DNA of 64,000 bases from Gammaproteobacteria bacterium (GTDB taxonomy: Bacteria; Pseudomonadota; Gammaproteobacteria; Steroidobacterales; Steroidobacteraceae): NCBI GenBank assembly GCA_947455595.1, contig CANGOP010000012.1:1-64000 (forward strand). Reading direction: 5' to 3'. Numbering within the stretch: position 1 is the stretch's first letter; every line of letters starts with the position of its first letter. The notes beneath the pieces were generated by a model that did no database searches, was not told the origin of the DNA, and was given only the letters and a program-made list of their open reading frames with translations. The position numbers were made by a program, and so were the translations under genes. Of the stretch, positions 24,492 through 33,470 are shown piece after piece.

Positions 24492-27041
24492 TTAGAAGCG
24501 CTGGCTGAAATTGAAGCCGACCAGCCGTGGGCGCGTAGGAATCACGTTGACCAACTTACAGATGGACGGGGCGCAGCTGGTGTAACGAATCAGCTGTCCG
24601 CGAGAGTCGAACACGTTGCTCACAAACAACTCAGCCGACCAGCTGTCTTTCGCGGTTCCCAACGCGAAATCCACTGTGCCATACGCCGGCTGCTTACCCA
24701 CGATCGCCTCGTCGGCAACCTTGAGCGACGATAACGCATCCGACTGATAAACCCCGGCCACCTGAGAGTGCAGGTGATACTCACCTGCGTTCCATTCGTA
24801 CCGAGCGATGAGATTCCCCTTGAACTTCGAGGATACCGGCAATCGCGAACCCGACGGCGCGAAGACGGCATTTGCACGTCCATTTAAGGACGGTTCGGTA
24901 CAGGTGAAGCTAGGGCTTGGGTAATGACACACATTCGTCAGCAATTGGCTGTCGAGAATCGTCGCCGATGAACTGACGGTGAGACCACGATTCACCTTGT
25001 AGTGAACTTCTGCTTCAAGGCCCTTGATCTGGGCACGGCCAGCGTTGATCACCACGTTCACGCCATTAGGGCCAGGGTACGCAAACTGCGCGTCCGTCCA
25101 GCGCTCCATGAACGCGGCCGCGTTCACACGCAGGCGATGGTCAAGCCACGTCGTCTTGGTGCCCAACTCGTAATTCGTTAAGAAGTCGGGATTGTACGGG
25201 GGAACACTCAGCAAGCGGTTGACGCCGCCAGGACGGAAGCCCGTCGACATCGTTGCATACACCATTCGGTCGTCATCGAACTTGTAGGTCACGTTGACGC
25301 GATGGGTTTCGCCAGATTTTGCGCCACGATTGAGTAGGTTCTTACACGGCAGGTTGGGGTTGGTCGGATCGATCGGCGTAAAGCAAATACTTTCCCCCGT
25401 CCAAGGACTCTCGGCTGTCGGGAAAGTCGCGCCGAAGCCGGCAAATCCATCCACCGTGTTGTCGTAGTGATAGGCACGGATACCACCGGTCACCGCCAAT
25501 TTGCTCGTGACATCGTAGGTGAAGTCGGCGAACACCGCGCGATCCTTGTCCACACGCATCGCGCGCTGGTACCAGACCGTACCGACCTGACCACCCACCG
25601 AGAGTTCTGGGGCAAGATCCGGGACGACATAGTTGTATTGCAGGCTATCCGTCTGGCGCTCATAGAACACACCCAAGACACCATGCAGCCGCCACGTCGA
25701 GGGAGTCGCCAATCGAACCTCATGCGACTGCTTCGTGAAGTCATTAAACCCGGTGTAGTACTGCCCCTTGCTCGTGTTGTAGCCGTCTTTGTTGCGGAAA
25801 TTGTCGGCGTAGTAAGCCGGGTTGTACGCATAAGCGACGTCATAAAAGAAGGAGTAGTCTGAGTAGTCGCTCTGCTGATACTCGTGACGCTTGATATAGC
25901 CGCCCGCGTAGGTCAGATCCAAGTCGGCTACCTTGCCCTCAACGACGAGTGTGCCCATCGTGAAACGATCCGTATTGAGATCGGGGAAGTAACGGACGGT
26001 ATTGAGATCACCCGTACCGCCCAGCGTCATGGAGGGGCCAGATGACCCATCGGGCAGCGTCGGCGTTACGGTCACTGCCTCGGGCGTATACGCCCACTGG
26101 CCATACGCTTTCATATCCTGACTCATCACCATCGCGGTCGCTGTCCAGCGATCACTGATGTCGAATTTGATCGCGGCGCGACCGCCCGTCGTGTTCGTCC
26201 GATTCGAGTTCTTCTCCACTAACGCTGCGTTGTCGCGCACATAGCCTAAGCCCAAGGTGTTCGGGCCGCCGTTATAGAGAGATGGGTTGGAGCCGAGAAT
26301 GTAGCTCGGATCCGCTGCATTGCCTGGGCCCGGATAATATTGCGGCGAGCTGCGGACATTGTTGATGAATCCACCGTCTCGCTGAGTCCAACCGACGAGT
26401 CGAACGGCCGTCTTTTCATTGATCGGAAGGTTCGCAAAACCCTCAATCTTGCCGCCCTGCCCGCCCCGGGTGAACGTCTCTCCGGTAATGTCATAACCCG
26501 CCTCAAAGTGAGTCGGATCCGGCTTATTGGTGATCAAGCGCATCGTTCCCGCCATCGAACTGGCACCGAACAACGTGCCTTGCGGACCCGAGAGCGCCTC
26601 AACGCGGGCCATATCGTAAACGTGGACATCCAAATTGTTGGCAATGGTCGTGACCGGCATTTCGTCCATGTAGACGCCGACCAGGGGTTGGGACCCGAGA
26701 TGGATACCGTCGCCACCGTTGGTCACGCCACGTACATACAGCTGCGCCTGACCAGGCCCGTACGATTGAACGGATAGGCTTGGCAAAAACCGAGCGTAGT
26801 CATCAAAGCTGGCGACCTGAAGGTCTGCCAATTTTTTGGAATCGATCGCTTCAATGCTGATGGGAACTGACTGAATATTTTCCTCGCGCTTCTGCGAGGT
26901 CACGATGACTTCGTCCAACATCGCCGACGACCCCGATCCTGCGGGTGCCTGCTGACCGCAAGCAATACTCGCCGCGAGAATCGATGAGGTGGCCACAAAC
27001 ACGGGCCGCAACTTCGGCATGCTGCTATTGGTCTTCTTCAT
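24492..27041 (-). CDS. TonB-dependent receptor, large, FecA/oxidation-type
   Basis: An 849-residue outer-membrane receptor. It has a signal peptide (MKKTNSSMPKLRPVFVATSSILAASIACG), a TonB-box region (LDEVIVTSQKREENIQSVPI), a plug (about 50-160, with YVRGVTNGGDG and GPQGTLFGASSMAGTMRLIT), and a barrel ending in the outer-membrane signature VGFNFSQRF. The DEVIVTSQKREEN box and long extracellular loops are common in receptors of Xanthomonadales/Sphingomonadales-type bacteria that take up plant-, steroid- or carbohydrate-derived compounds. GGGGAG lies 6 bases before the ATG. No ligand-processing genes are adjacent, so the ligand is undetermined. Confidence 0.88.
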   Translation of the reverse strand: MKKTNSSMPKLRPVFVATSSILAASIACGQQAPAGSGSSAMLDEVIVTSQKREENIQSVPISIEAIDSKKLADLQVASFDDYARFLPSLSVQSYGPGQAQLYVRGVTNGGDGIHLGSQPLVGVYMDEMPVTTIANNLDVHVYDMARVEALSGPQGTLFGASSMAGTMRLITNKPDPTHFEAGYDITGETFTRGGQGGKIEGFANLPINEKTAVRLVGWTQRDGGFINNVRSSPQYYPGPGNAADPSYILGSNPSLYNGGPNTLGLGYVRDNAALVEKNSNRTNTTGGRAAIKFDISDRWTATAMVMSQDMKAYGQWAYTPEAVTVTPTLPDGSSGPSMTLGGTGDLNTVRYFPDLNTDRFTMGTLVVEGKVADLDLTYAGGYIKRHEYQQSDYSDYSFFYDVAYAYNPAYYADNFRNKDGYNTSKGQYYTGFNDFTKQSHEVRLATPSTWRLHGVLGVFYERQTDSLQYNYVVPDLAPELSVGGQVGTVWYQRAMRVDKDRAVFADFTYDVTSKLAVTGGIRAYHYDNTVDGFAGFGATFPTAESPWTGESICFTPIDPTNPNLPCKNLLNRGAKSGETHRVNVTYKFDDDRMVYATMSTGFRPGGVNRLLSVPPYNPDFLTNYELGTKTTWLDHRLRVNAAAFMERWTDAQFAYPGPNGVNVVINAGRAQIKGLEAEVHYKVNRGLTVSSSATILDSQLLTNVCHYPSPSFTCTEPSLNGRANAVFAPSGSRLPVSSKFKGNLIARYEWNAGEYHLHSQVAGVYQSDALSSLKVADEAIVGKQPAYGTVDFALGTAKDSWSAELFVSNVFDSRGQLIRYTSCAPSICKLVNVIPTRPRLVGFNFSQRF

Positions 27042-27144
27042 ATCCGACTCCCCTGATCAAAATTAACACTGGCCTTTGGCAGGCTCATTTTCCGAGTATA
27101 GGGTGGGCGATCATCACTCGCATACCGCCCTGAGGTGCCGACCG

Positions 27145-27417
27145 TTACGCGCTCGGCGGGACGAAGCCTTCCGGCCGAGTAGCGCCTTCCCCAAACAGAA
27201 ATTTCTGCATTTCATCAACCAAGAATTGGCGATGCTTGGGATCGATGGGCGTTAAGCGATATTCGTTGAGCAGCATCGTCTGGTGATCGACCCAGCGCTG
27301 CCACCCTTCTTTGGAGACCTCCCGATAGATACGGACTCCAAGGTCCCCCGGGTAAGGCGCGTAGGCAAGTCCCTCGGCCTGACGGCCCAGAACCACACAT
27401 TGAACCATCCGCGACAT
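27145..27417 (-). CDS. yggX: Probable Fe(2+)-trafficking protein YggX
   Basis: A 90-residue cytoplasmic protein from the ATG at 27417, which has GGAGG 7 bases upstream; the track starts at a TTG two codons earlier. Diagnostic YggX segments are MVQCVVLGRQAEGLAY (with the conserved Cys), PYPGDLGVRIY, SKEGWQRWVDHQTMLLNEYRL and FLVDEMQKFLFGE. YggX protects iron-sulfur clusters and DNA from oxidative damage. It lies downstream of mutY in the same direction, a common gammaproteobacterial pairing. Confidence 0.93.
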   Translation of the reverse strand: MSRMVQCVVLGRQAEGLAYAPYPGDLGVRIYREVSKEGWQRWVDHQTMLLNEYRLTPIDPKHRQFLVDEMQKFLFGEGATRPEGFVPPSA

Positions 27418-27451
27418 TCTCAAACCTCCAGACGGGGATTCCTAATCTTCG

Positions 27452-28528
27452 TTAAGCCGAGCGTAGTTTCCCCACCAAGGCTGAAACCGGCGCCGCGATG
27501 CCCAATTCAGGTGGGCAATCGAGGTTGTACCATGTCTCCGAGTCGCTCTCTACGATCTCAGCAGCCGCGTCGACTGCGCCGATCCAAGGATGAATCTGTA
27601 ATTCGAAGTGGGTAAAGGCGTGACTCACCATCGGCAAGCCATACAGTGGAACTGTGGCGCCTCCTGCTCGGGCTTTGGCCATTTTCCGGAGGGACTCTTC
27701 GTCTACCGCCTCCGCAAATCCGTAGAGTCCGCCCCAAATACCCTGATTCGGTCGCCGGGTGAGCAACACGGCACGGGCCTTTTGGAAGATGAGCCAATGT
27801 ACCGATCGTTTCGGCCGGTTCCGTTTTTCCTTCGGGGTCGGCAATTCGCGCTGTCGCCCATCCCGAAAGGCCACACATCCGGACCGCACCGGGCAGCGAT
27901 CACAGACCGGCCGATGGCGCGTACAGACCATCGCACCCAAATCCATGATCGCCTGGGTGTAGTCAGCCACTCGCTCTGTGGGCGTCAAGGCCTCGCTGAG
28001 GGCCCACAAACGAGCGAGCGTCGCGGGCCGGGTGGGCGACCCGTCGATGCCAGCCCAGCGCGCGAGCACACGCTTCACATTCCCGTCCAGAATGGCATGT
28101 CGCTGGTTGAGTGCTTGGGCCAAAATCGCGCCCGCCGTAGAACGCCCGATGCCGGGCAAGGCATGCAGTTGTTCCAGATCGGCGGGCATCGTGCCGCCGT
28201 GCTCGATCGTCACTCGCCTCGCAGCCGATTGCAGATTTCGCGCGCGGGCGTAATAACCCAATCCCGACCAGAGATGCAGCACCTCATCGAGCGGGGCTTC
28301 TGCCAACGCCGTAACCGTCGGGAATCGCGCCAAAAATCTCTCAAAGTAGGGAATGACCGTCGTCACCTGCGTCTGCTGCAGCATGACCTCGGAAACCCAG
28401 ACACGGTACAGCGTACGGTCTCGCTGCCACGGCAGATCGTGTCGCCCCTGTTGCTCAAACCACGCAAGCAAGGGCGCCGCGAATGCCGGCGCGGTCTCAT
28501 CCGTTTCTGTCGGATCGCTCACGAACAC
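27452..28528 (-). CDS. mutY: A/G-specific adenine glycosylase
   Basis: A 358-residue DNA repair enzyme that removes adenine mispaired with 8-oxoguanine. Visible features: [24 protein letters not shown] at the start, the helix-hairpin-helix [14 protein letters not shown] with the catalytic Asp in [13 protein letters not shown], the four-cysteine iron-sulfur loop ([17 protein letters not shown]) and a C-terminal NUDIX-like domain ([12 protein letters not shown]). The start is a GTG at 28528; another GTG lies two codons later. It pairs with mutM further along the window for oxidised guanine repair. Confidence 0.95.
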   Translation of the reverse strand: MFVSDPTETDETAPAFAAPLLAWFEQQGRHDLPWQRDRTLYRVWVSEVMLQQTQVTTVIPYFERFLARFPTVTALAEAPLDEVLHLWSGLGYYARARNLQSAARRVTIEHGGTMPADLEQLHALPGIGRSTAGAILAQALNQRHAILDGNVKRVLARWAGIDGSPTRPATLARLWALSEALTPTERVADYTQAIMDLGAMVCTRHRPVCDRCPVRSGCVAFRDGRQRELPTPKEKRNRPKRSVHWLIFQKARAVLLTRRPNQGIWGGLYGFAEAVDEESLRKMAKARAGGATVPLYGLPMVSHAFTHFELQIHPWIGAVDAAAEIVESDSETWYNLDCPPELGIAAPVSALVGKLRSA

Positions 28529-28538
28529 CCCGCCTGCA

Positions 28539-28564
28539 CTTGCCTAGACCCGATTCTAGGCAAG
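28539..28564 (-). terminator. Hairpin after the DUF4097 gene
   Basis: CTTGCCTAGA, a CCCGAT loop, then TCTAGGCAAG: a perfect 10-bp stem. It lies between the end of the DUF4097 gene and the mutY start, closing the sigma-factor operon. Confidence 0.6.
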
Positions 28565-28579
28565 CGTGCGGTCGGTAGC

Positions 28580-29497
28580 TTAGCGATCACACAAGGCGAC
28601 GTCACCGCTCTTGGTATCAATGTGAACACGCGCGGTCCCCGCGCCCTGCCGGTAAGCCAACCGCGAGCCCGGCCCGACACCTGGATGGACCGCTTTGTGA
28701 CCATCACATGTGGATAGCTCGCCCGACAGTGTGGACAAGTCATAGTCCGCAGGTGGCATGCCGCCAGCGAAATCGACGCGCAGGTCACCGCTCACGGATT
28801 CCGCCTCCAATCGACCGTCTGGCGTGAGAGCGCTCGCCATCGACAGATCGCCTGATACGGTCTTCAGCGCGACGCGCGACAGGAGACCTGCCTTGACGCG
28901 CGCATCACCGCTCACCGACCGGAAAGAAAACTCCCCGGTTGCGCCTCCCCCAACAATAGCATCACCACTCACCGTCGAGAGTTCCACGAGCTTTGAGGTC
29001 GATAGAACATCCAGATGAACATCACCGCTGACTGTCCGGATTCGGACATCTGCGGCCGCAGCGGCGTGAATGTCGCCACTGACACTCTGCAATTCCTGAT
29101 GTCCACTCACACCCTCGATACGGAGATCGGCGCTGACGAGTTGTGCGCGCAATGCAACGTTTTTGGGCACTTTCACCGTCAATGTCGTCTTGCCCCATTC
29201 GATGTGCAAGCCAAGCTTCTTGGGCACGACACGGACCGTGATCACGCTGCCAGTCTGCTGAATCTCTAGACGCTCAACTTCTCCGCCTAAGTTACCGGTG
29301 ACATTGAGGTCAGGCTTGTCCCATCCTTGGACCGCCACCACGCCGGCCGTGTCGATGATTTCGACTTGGGTCACTCCATCGGCTGATCGATGCTCTGAAA
29401 CGGCTTTGTTAATGGCATCCGCCAAAGAGGCGAAACTCAGTAGGCACCCCATCGCCAAGCACGCAGCTGGCGATCGGAAAAATAGATTAAATTTCAT
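28580..29497 (-). CDS. DUF4097-family beta-strand repeat protein, exported
   Basis: A 305-residue protein with a signal peptide (MKFNLFFRSPAACLAMGCLL) and a long series of short beta-strand repeats typical of DUF4097 (repeated SVSGDL/TVSGDV-like units: LQSVSGDIHAAAAADV, TVSGDVHLDV, TVSGDAIVG, SVSGDARV, TVSGDLSM, SVSGDLRV). These fold as a right-handed beta-solenoid. They are often encoded beside ECF sigma/anti-sigma pairs, as here. The start overlaps the stop of the putative anti-sigma gene by 4 bases. Function is unknown; surface or envelope stress roles are plausible. Confidence 0.82.
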   Translation of the reverse strand: MKFNLFFRSPAACLAMGCLLSFASLADAINKAVSEHRSADGVTQVEIIDTAGVVAVQGWDKPDLNVTGNLGGEVERLEIQQTGSVITVRVVPKKLGLHIEWGKTTLTVKVPKNVALRAQLVSADLRIEGVSGHQELQSVSGDIHAAAAADVRIRTVSGDVHLDVLSTSKLVELSTVSGDAIVGGGATGEFSFRSVSGDARVKAGLLSRVALKTVSGDLSMASALTPDGRLEAESVSGDLRVDFAGGMPPADYDLSTLSGELSTCDGHKAVHPGVGPGSRLAYRQGAGTARVHIDTKSGDVALCDR

Positions 29498-30006
29498 GTG
29501 GTTGTCCTCGTGATGGCGGGCTCAGTCGCCCGAACAATGGCGTCGTACAAATCAAATTCCTGTTGGACGGTGCCCTCGTACAGACGGGAGAGCACTGCGC
29601 TGTGCGGCGCGAGTGTCAGCGCTTGCGCCAGATCCGCCTCCGCGGCTTGAATGACGGCAAGGTCGCGCTCAACCCGCGCCCGCGTGGGGTCATCCAATAA
29701 CGGCAATCGCTCTTGATAAGCATGGGCCTGACGAGCGCGCACCGAAAGGAGCGCTCCTGAGTCACGCACAGACATCAGGCTCATGTTTGACCACCGGCTC
29801 CCCCACTGCGGCCAGAGCACCGCCAAAGCCAACGCGACCCCGGCCGCCAAGCCACCCGCGACCCAAGGCGTTACACGTCGCCGTGGGTGTCTGTCGGACA
29901 GGTTGGGGGCAATGCCACCCCAAAGATCGTGGCGGGGTCGGCGTTCACGGGGAAACTCTGCGAGCATCTGATCCAGTAATCGTTCGGCCTTCTCTGTGGA
30001 TGTCAT
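29494..30006 (-). CDS. Putative anti-sigma factor/membrane protein of an ECF sigma operon
   Basis: About 170 residues from the ATG at 30006; the track's longer frame adds 32 residues that overlap the sigma gene. A cytoplasmic N-terminal part of about 60 residues (MTSTEKAERLLDQMLAEFP...) is followed by one membrane segment (VAGGLAAGVALALAVLWPQ), then an extracytoplasmic helical part. That single-pass layout, and its ATGA overlap with the upstream sigma factor, suggest an anti-sigma factor. No zinc-binding anti-sigma motif is visible, so this rests on topology and context. Confidence 0.6.
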   Translation of the reverse strand: MTSTEKAERLLDQMLAEFPRERRPRHDLWGGIAPNLSDRHPRRRVTPWVAGGLAAGVALALAVLWPQWGSRWSNMSLMSVRDSGALLSVRARQAHAYQERLPLLDDPTRARVERDLAVIQAAEADLAQALTLAPHSAVLSRLYEGTVQQEFDLYDAIVRATEPAITRTTT

Positions 30007-30596
30007 GGCGTCTCCAATCCAAGCCGTTCCGTCAATAAGCGACGAGCGCGATTCAACTGCGCTTTGCTCGTACCCACGGCGATTCCCAAAAATTCTGCGC
30101 ACTCTTCGTGGGAGTATCCGCAGAGCGCGACCAACACAAGGACATGTCGCGCACCGCCCGGAAGCGCAGCAATGGCTGCCTCTAGGTCAAGCGCTGGCGC
30201 CGAGTCGTGAACGGTTCGATCGGGTGTTGTCGGCGAGTCTTTCTCGCTGAGCTCTAGGTGCCGAGCCCGCGGACGATCCCGCTGGAGAACCGTATTGACG
30301 GCAATTCGGTGGAGCCATGTCCCAAAACGACTACGCTCCGCGAAATTCGGAAGCGCTCGCCAAGCCGAGATAAAAGCCTCTTGGGTCGCATCCTCGGCTA
30401 AATCCAAGCGACCCGCACACAGCCGAAAGCAGGTCGCATGAATGCGACCGACATGTTGGCGGTAGAGCTGCTCAAAGGCCCGCCGATCGCCGCGCTGCGC
30501 GCGATGCACCAGTCGAATTTCGTCGAGATCGGCGGGCAGAAAGGTCGTTACCCCCCCTGCCACCTCGCCGACCGACATTCCCATAACGTCACTCAT
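30003..30596 (-). CDS. ECF-type RNA polymerase sigma factor
   Basis: A 197-residue sigma-70 family extracytoplasmic-function factor. Region 2 is visible as FEQLYRQHVGRIHATCFRL, then DLAEDATQEAFISAWRALPNF and FGTWLHRIAVNTVLQRDR. Region 4 is LPGGARHVLVLVALCGYSHEECAEFLGIAVGTSKAQLNRARRLL with its helix-turn-helix. It is the first gene of an operon with a putative membrane anti-sigma factor and a DUF4097 protein, all joined by 4-base overlaps. The signal it answers to is unknown. Confidence 0.9.
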   Translation of the reverse strand: MSDVMGMSVGEVAGGVTTFLPADLDEIRLVHRAQRGDRRAFEQLYRQHVGRIHATCFRLCAGRLDLAEDATQEAFISAWRALPNFAERSRFGTWLHRIAVNTVLQRDRPRARHLELSEKDSPTTPDRTVHDSAPALDLEAAIAALPGGARHVLVLVALCGYSHEECAEFLGIAVGTSKAQLNRARRLLTERLGLETP

Positions 30597-30633
30597 GGGA
30601 ACTTAGATGCTCCAAACGGAGGAAAGGTTTAAA

Positions 30634-31236
30634 TCAATTTTTTTGATGCGCGCTTGGCGCTTTTCCAGCCACGGGTGGTGCGACAGGCGTCAGATTCAAG
30701 TGAACGATCACGTCTACCCGTCTACCCACCATGCTGTCATCGGCCCACTCGCCCGCTCCCAATGCAAAATCCAAGCGATCCAAGGTCACTCGGGAATCGA
30801 GAGTCGCGCCGGCAGCCGTCTTTTGGAACTGGAAAGGAAAGCTAATGCGCTTGGTGCGGCCCTTAATGGTGAGATCCGCGTCCGCCACCGCCCCCTGCGC
30901 TGTGACGCGGAAATTCACCGTCTTAAAGACAGCCGTTGGATAACGACCCGTATCAAACCAGTCGGGCGTTTGCATCGCCTGATCGCGCTCCAAATTGCGA
31001 CTGTCGATCGATTTGAGCTGCATGGTCACATCAAATGAGGCCTGCGCAAGGTCATGGGCGTCATAGGAGATTTTTGCTTCGAATACTTTGATCGCGCCGG
31101 TGAATTTTTCACCTTGCTGTGTACCCTGAAACTGGAGAGTGCTCGTGGACTGTAGCGAATAGATCGGGGCCGCCTGCCCATTACCCGCGATGAAGACAAG
31201 ACAGAGCCCCATAAAAAAAGAACGTGTCATCATCAT
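30634..31236 (-). CDS. YceI family periplasmic protein
   Basis: A 200-residue exported YceI-like protein (lipocalin-type fold that binds isoprenoid quinones or related lipids). It has a signal peptide (MMMTRSFFMGLCLVFIAGNGQA) and the YceI pattern STLQFQGTQQGEKFTGAIKVFEAKISYD, DWFDTGRYPTAVFKTVNF and LTIKGRTKRISFPFQF. It is the last of three genes YceI-b561-YceI that overlap or abut. Two paralogous YceI proteins around one cytochrome b561 suggest a quinone-linked redox unit in the envelope (inference from context). Confidence 0.88.
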   Translation of the reverse strand: MMMTRSFFMGLCLVFIAGNGQAAPIYSLQSTSTLQFQGTQQGEKFTGAIKVFEAKISYDAHDLAQASFDVTMQLKSIDSRNLERDQAMQTPDWFDTGRYPTAVFKTVNFRVTAQGAVADADLTIKGRTKRISFPFQFQKTAAGATLDSRVTLDRLDFALGAGEWADDSMVGRRVDVIVHLNLTPVAPPVAGKAPSAHQKN

Positions 31237-31778
31237 TTTCTCCCAGGCAACATACGGGCCAAGGTCCGATCTCGATCAACGAAGTGGTGCTTGAGACTGC
31301 CCAAAACGTGCGCACCGATTACGCACAAAAAAATGGCCGCCCCCGTCTCGTGCCACTCCTTGATCATCCCTTTTACAGCGGGATTAGAGGCCATCAGTGG
31401 CGGCAGATTCACCAGATTAAACCACCGCAATGGGAACCCAGCCGCTGAGTTGTACAGCCATCCGGACAGTGGCAGCCCCAGCATGCAGACATACAACACC
31501 ATCACCGCCACGGCGGCAACGACGCGCTGCCATGCCGGCATCGGCTCCATGGCTGGCCGACGGTCGACCAGCCGCCAGACGATGCGCAGCGACACCAAGC
31601 CGAGCAGCAGGATGCCGACGGACTTATGCAGGGCGTAGATCTTCATTTTGGTCATTCCGAGCGGTAGATCGGTCATGTAGTAGCCGACCACCATCACCGC
31701 CGCCAACAACACAAACATTCCCCAGTGCAAGGTCTTCGCCACAGAGCCCCACGAATTCGGTGTCGCGCGCAACGTCAT
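31233..31778 (-). CDS. Cytochrome b561 family membrane protein
   Basis: About 181 residues from the ATG at 31778; the track's start at 31853 would overlap the upstream YceI gene. The four membrane helices and their histidine ligands are visible: LHWGMFVLLAAVMVVGYYMT, ALHKSVGILLLGLVSLRIVWRLVDRRP, AVAVMVLYVCMLGLPLSGWL and WHETGAAIFLCVIGAHVLGSLKHHFVDRD. These are b-type dihaem proteins that move electrons between membrane quinone and periplasmic acceptors. It overlaps the downstream YceI gene by 4 bases and starts 4 bases after the upstream YceI stop. Confidence 0.9.
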   Translation of the reverse strand: MTLRATPNSWGSVAKTLHWGMFVLLAAVMVVGYYMTDLPLGMTKMKIYALHKSVGILLLGLVSLRIVWRLVDRRPAMEPMPAWQRVVAAVAVMVLYVCMLGLPLSGWLYNSAAGFPLRWFNLVNLPPLMASNPAVKGMIKEWHETGAAIFLCVIGAHVLGSLKHHFVDRDRTLARMLPGRK

Positions 31779-31782
31779 CTGA

Positions 31783-32376
31783 TTACCCCTTAGGCGGAAC
31801 GTAAGCTTCGATCTCAATACGCACATCCAGCTCATCGGCAACGGCGGGCACATAGGCGGCCACGCCGAATTCCGAACGCTTCACGACCGTCGTCGCAGTA
31901 AAGCCCACTGCGGGCGTCTTACGCATCGGGTGCTCACCAGCCTTGTTCAGACGCAGATCCAACACGACCGGTTTAGTCACACCATGAATCGTCAGGTTGC
32001 CATAAAGCTTGCCGCGGCCGCTGCCCGTCGACTCGACACGAGTGCTCGCAAAGCGAATCTCTGGATACTTGGCCGCTTCCAGGAAATCAGCGCTCAAAAT
32101 GTGCGTCTGCCATTTGAGGTCGCCTAGATTGAGCGATTCGACCGGCAACCGGGCCTCAATAGACGACCGCGACCAGTCATTTACATCGACATTCAAGGTC
32201 GCATCGGCCAGATGAAACTCACCAACGGAATTCGAGAAGCCGAGGTGATTGACGTAGAAAGTCACCCGGGAGTGCACCGTATCGACGGTATAGGCAACGG
32301 TTTCCGCACGAGAAGGCTGGGACAAACCGGCACCGACCAAGAGGCTGGCCACCGCTAGACCATGACGAAAGGACAT
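31783..32376 (-). CDS. YceI family periplasmic protein, first gene of the YceI-b561-YceI operon
   Basis: A 197-residue YceI-like protein with a signal peptide (MSFRHGLAVASLLVGAGLSQPSRA). YceI pattern: VHSRVTFYVNHLGFSNSVGEFHLADATLNVD, SADFLEAAKYPEIRFASTRVE and GNLTIHGVTKPVVLDLRL, ending RSEFGVAAYVPAVADELDVRIEIEAY. It is closer to the classic YceI consensus than the other copy, with which it shares a fold but modest identity by eye. The 167-base gap upstream holds a palindrome (32525-32541) that may control this operon. Confidence 0.92.
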   Translation of the reverse strand: MSFRHGLAVASLLVGAGLSQPSRAETVAYTVDTVHSRVTFYVNHLGFSNSVGEFHLADATLNVDVNDWSRSSIEARLPVESLNLGDLKWQTHILSADFLEAAKYPEIRFASTRVESTGSGRGKLYGNLTIHGVTKPVVLDLRLNKAGEHPMRKTPAVGFTATTVVKRSEFGVAAYVPAVADELDVRIEIEAYVPPKG

Positions 32377-32524
32377 TTTGAACTCCTAAAACTGAGAGAA
32401 AACAACGTGGTACCCGCCACGTTCTCCACCGCCGACCGCGGGAGCACCAGCCCCCCTCTGTTCGGCGTAACGAAGCATCGTTGTTCTCATGACGATTAAA
32501 TAGCCGCCTGAAAATTAACCTTTC

Positions 32525-32541
32525 GTTTCTATTTTAGAAAC
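32525..32541. promoter_or_regulatory. Palindrome between LysR gene and YceI operon
   Basis: GTTTCT-ATTTT-AGAAAC is a perfect 6-bp inverted repeat with a 5-base spacer, and it includes a T-N11-A-type LysR half-site arrangement. It sits 3 bases after the LysR stop and about 150 bases before the YceI ATG. It could be a LysR operator for the YceI operon or a weak terminator for the LysR gene. Confidence 0.4.
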
Positions 32542-32543
32542 AA

Positions 32544-33470
32544 TCAATCGACCTCAACGACAGTCCATGGGGGCCTCGGCCGTAAGGCGGCCGCCAAATG
32601 ATCCACCAGAGCCCGAATCCGCACGGACCCCTGACGGTCGCGGGGATAGAGCGCGTGGAGCACCTTCCCGACGGGCGGGCTCTGCGGGAGGACCCTGACC
32701 AGATCCCCGCGACGCAAGTGCTCGGCCACAATGAACTCTGGGACCATCAGTAAACCCAATCCGGCGACAGCAGCGTCACGCATCAACTCTGCGTTATTGG
32801 CGACAAACCGACTCTGGACCCGCACAACCTGCTCGCCACCCGCACGAGTTCCCTCGAATCGCCAGACCTGGCCTGCCGGCAAATGCGCATACCCAATGCA
32901 GGCATGGGCTGGGAGATCTTCCAACGATTTGGGGGCACCGGCACGGGCTAAATAGTCTGAGCTTGCACAGACGACCAGTGGCATATCGGCCAAGACTCGC
33001 GCGATGAGCGATGAATCCGGCATTGAGCCGATTCGAATACCTAAATCGTAGCCGCTACCCAATAAGTCGACGATGCGATCGTCCAGATCCAGCGCAACCT
33101 CCAGCTGGGGATGCGCCCGCAAGAACGGCCACATCAGATCACCGAGATACAGCGTCCCAAATGACACGGGCGCCGCGATCCGTATCAGGCCGCTCAACGA
33201 CTGCTGCAGATCGCGGACCTCTCCAGCAGCCTCGTCCAACGACGCTAAAATGATTCGTGCGCGCTCATAGTAGGCGCGTCCCCGATCGGTCAGCGTCACC
33301 GCCCGTGCAGCCCGCAAGAGCAACGTAGCGCCAAGGCTCCGCTCCAGCGCCGCGACACGTTTACTCACCACGGACTTTGCAATCCCGAGTCGTCGCGCGG
33401 CGCCGGAGACGCCTCCTGTCTCAGCGACGGCGATAAAGGCTTCAATGTCCCGAATTTCAGGCGTGCTCAT
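32544..33470 (-). CDS. LysR family transcriptional regulator
   Basis: A 308-residue LysR-type regulator. The N-terminal winged helix-turn-helix is AFIAVAETGGVSGAARRLGIAKSVVSKRVAALERSLGATLLLR; the C-terminal co-inducer domain has the usual LIRIAAPVSFGTLYLGDLMWPFL and DLGIRIGSMPDSSLIAR segments. It resembles the CrgA/DsdC-like branch (AARAVTLTDRGRAYYERA). The start overlaps the stop of the upstream hydrolase by 4 bases, so the two are co-translated. LysR genes beside YceI-b561 operons often regulate them; that is inference here. Confidence 0.92.
   Translation of the reverse strand: MSTPEIRDIEAFIAVAETGGVSGAARRLGIAKSVVSKRVAALERSLGATLLLRAARAVTLTDRGRAYYERARIILASLDEAAGEVRDLQQSLSGLIRIAAPVSFGTLYLGDLMWPFLRAHPQLEVALDLDDRIVDLLGSGYDLGIRIGSMPDSSLIARVLADMPLVVCASSDYLARAGAPKSLEDLPAHACIGYAHLPAGQVWRFEGTRAGGEQVVRVQSRFVANNAELMRDAAVAGLGLLMVPEFIVAEHLRRGDLVRVLPQSPPVGKVLHALYPRDRQGSVRIRALVDHLAAALRPRPPWTVVEVD

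Noticed and set aside
26945-27144. Riboswitch before the large TonB receptor
   Set aside because: A cobalamin or similar leader was considered, but the leader is only about 100 bases and has no conserved B12-box or other known core.
27608-28717. 369-aa ORF on the plus strand
   Set aside because: It is the antisense shadow of mutY. The translation is rich in Arg, Gly and Pro with no domain, while the minus-strand frame is a complete MutY.
28883-29090. Tandem repeats or CRISPR-like array in the DUF4097 gene
   Set aside because: The recurring SVSGD/TVSGD units are degenerate protein repeats of a beta-solenoid, with no conserved DNA repeat-spacer structure.
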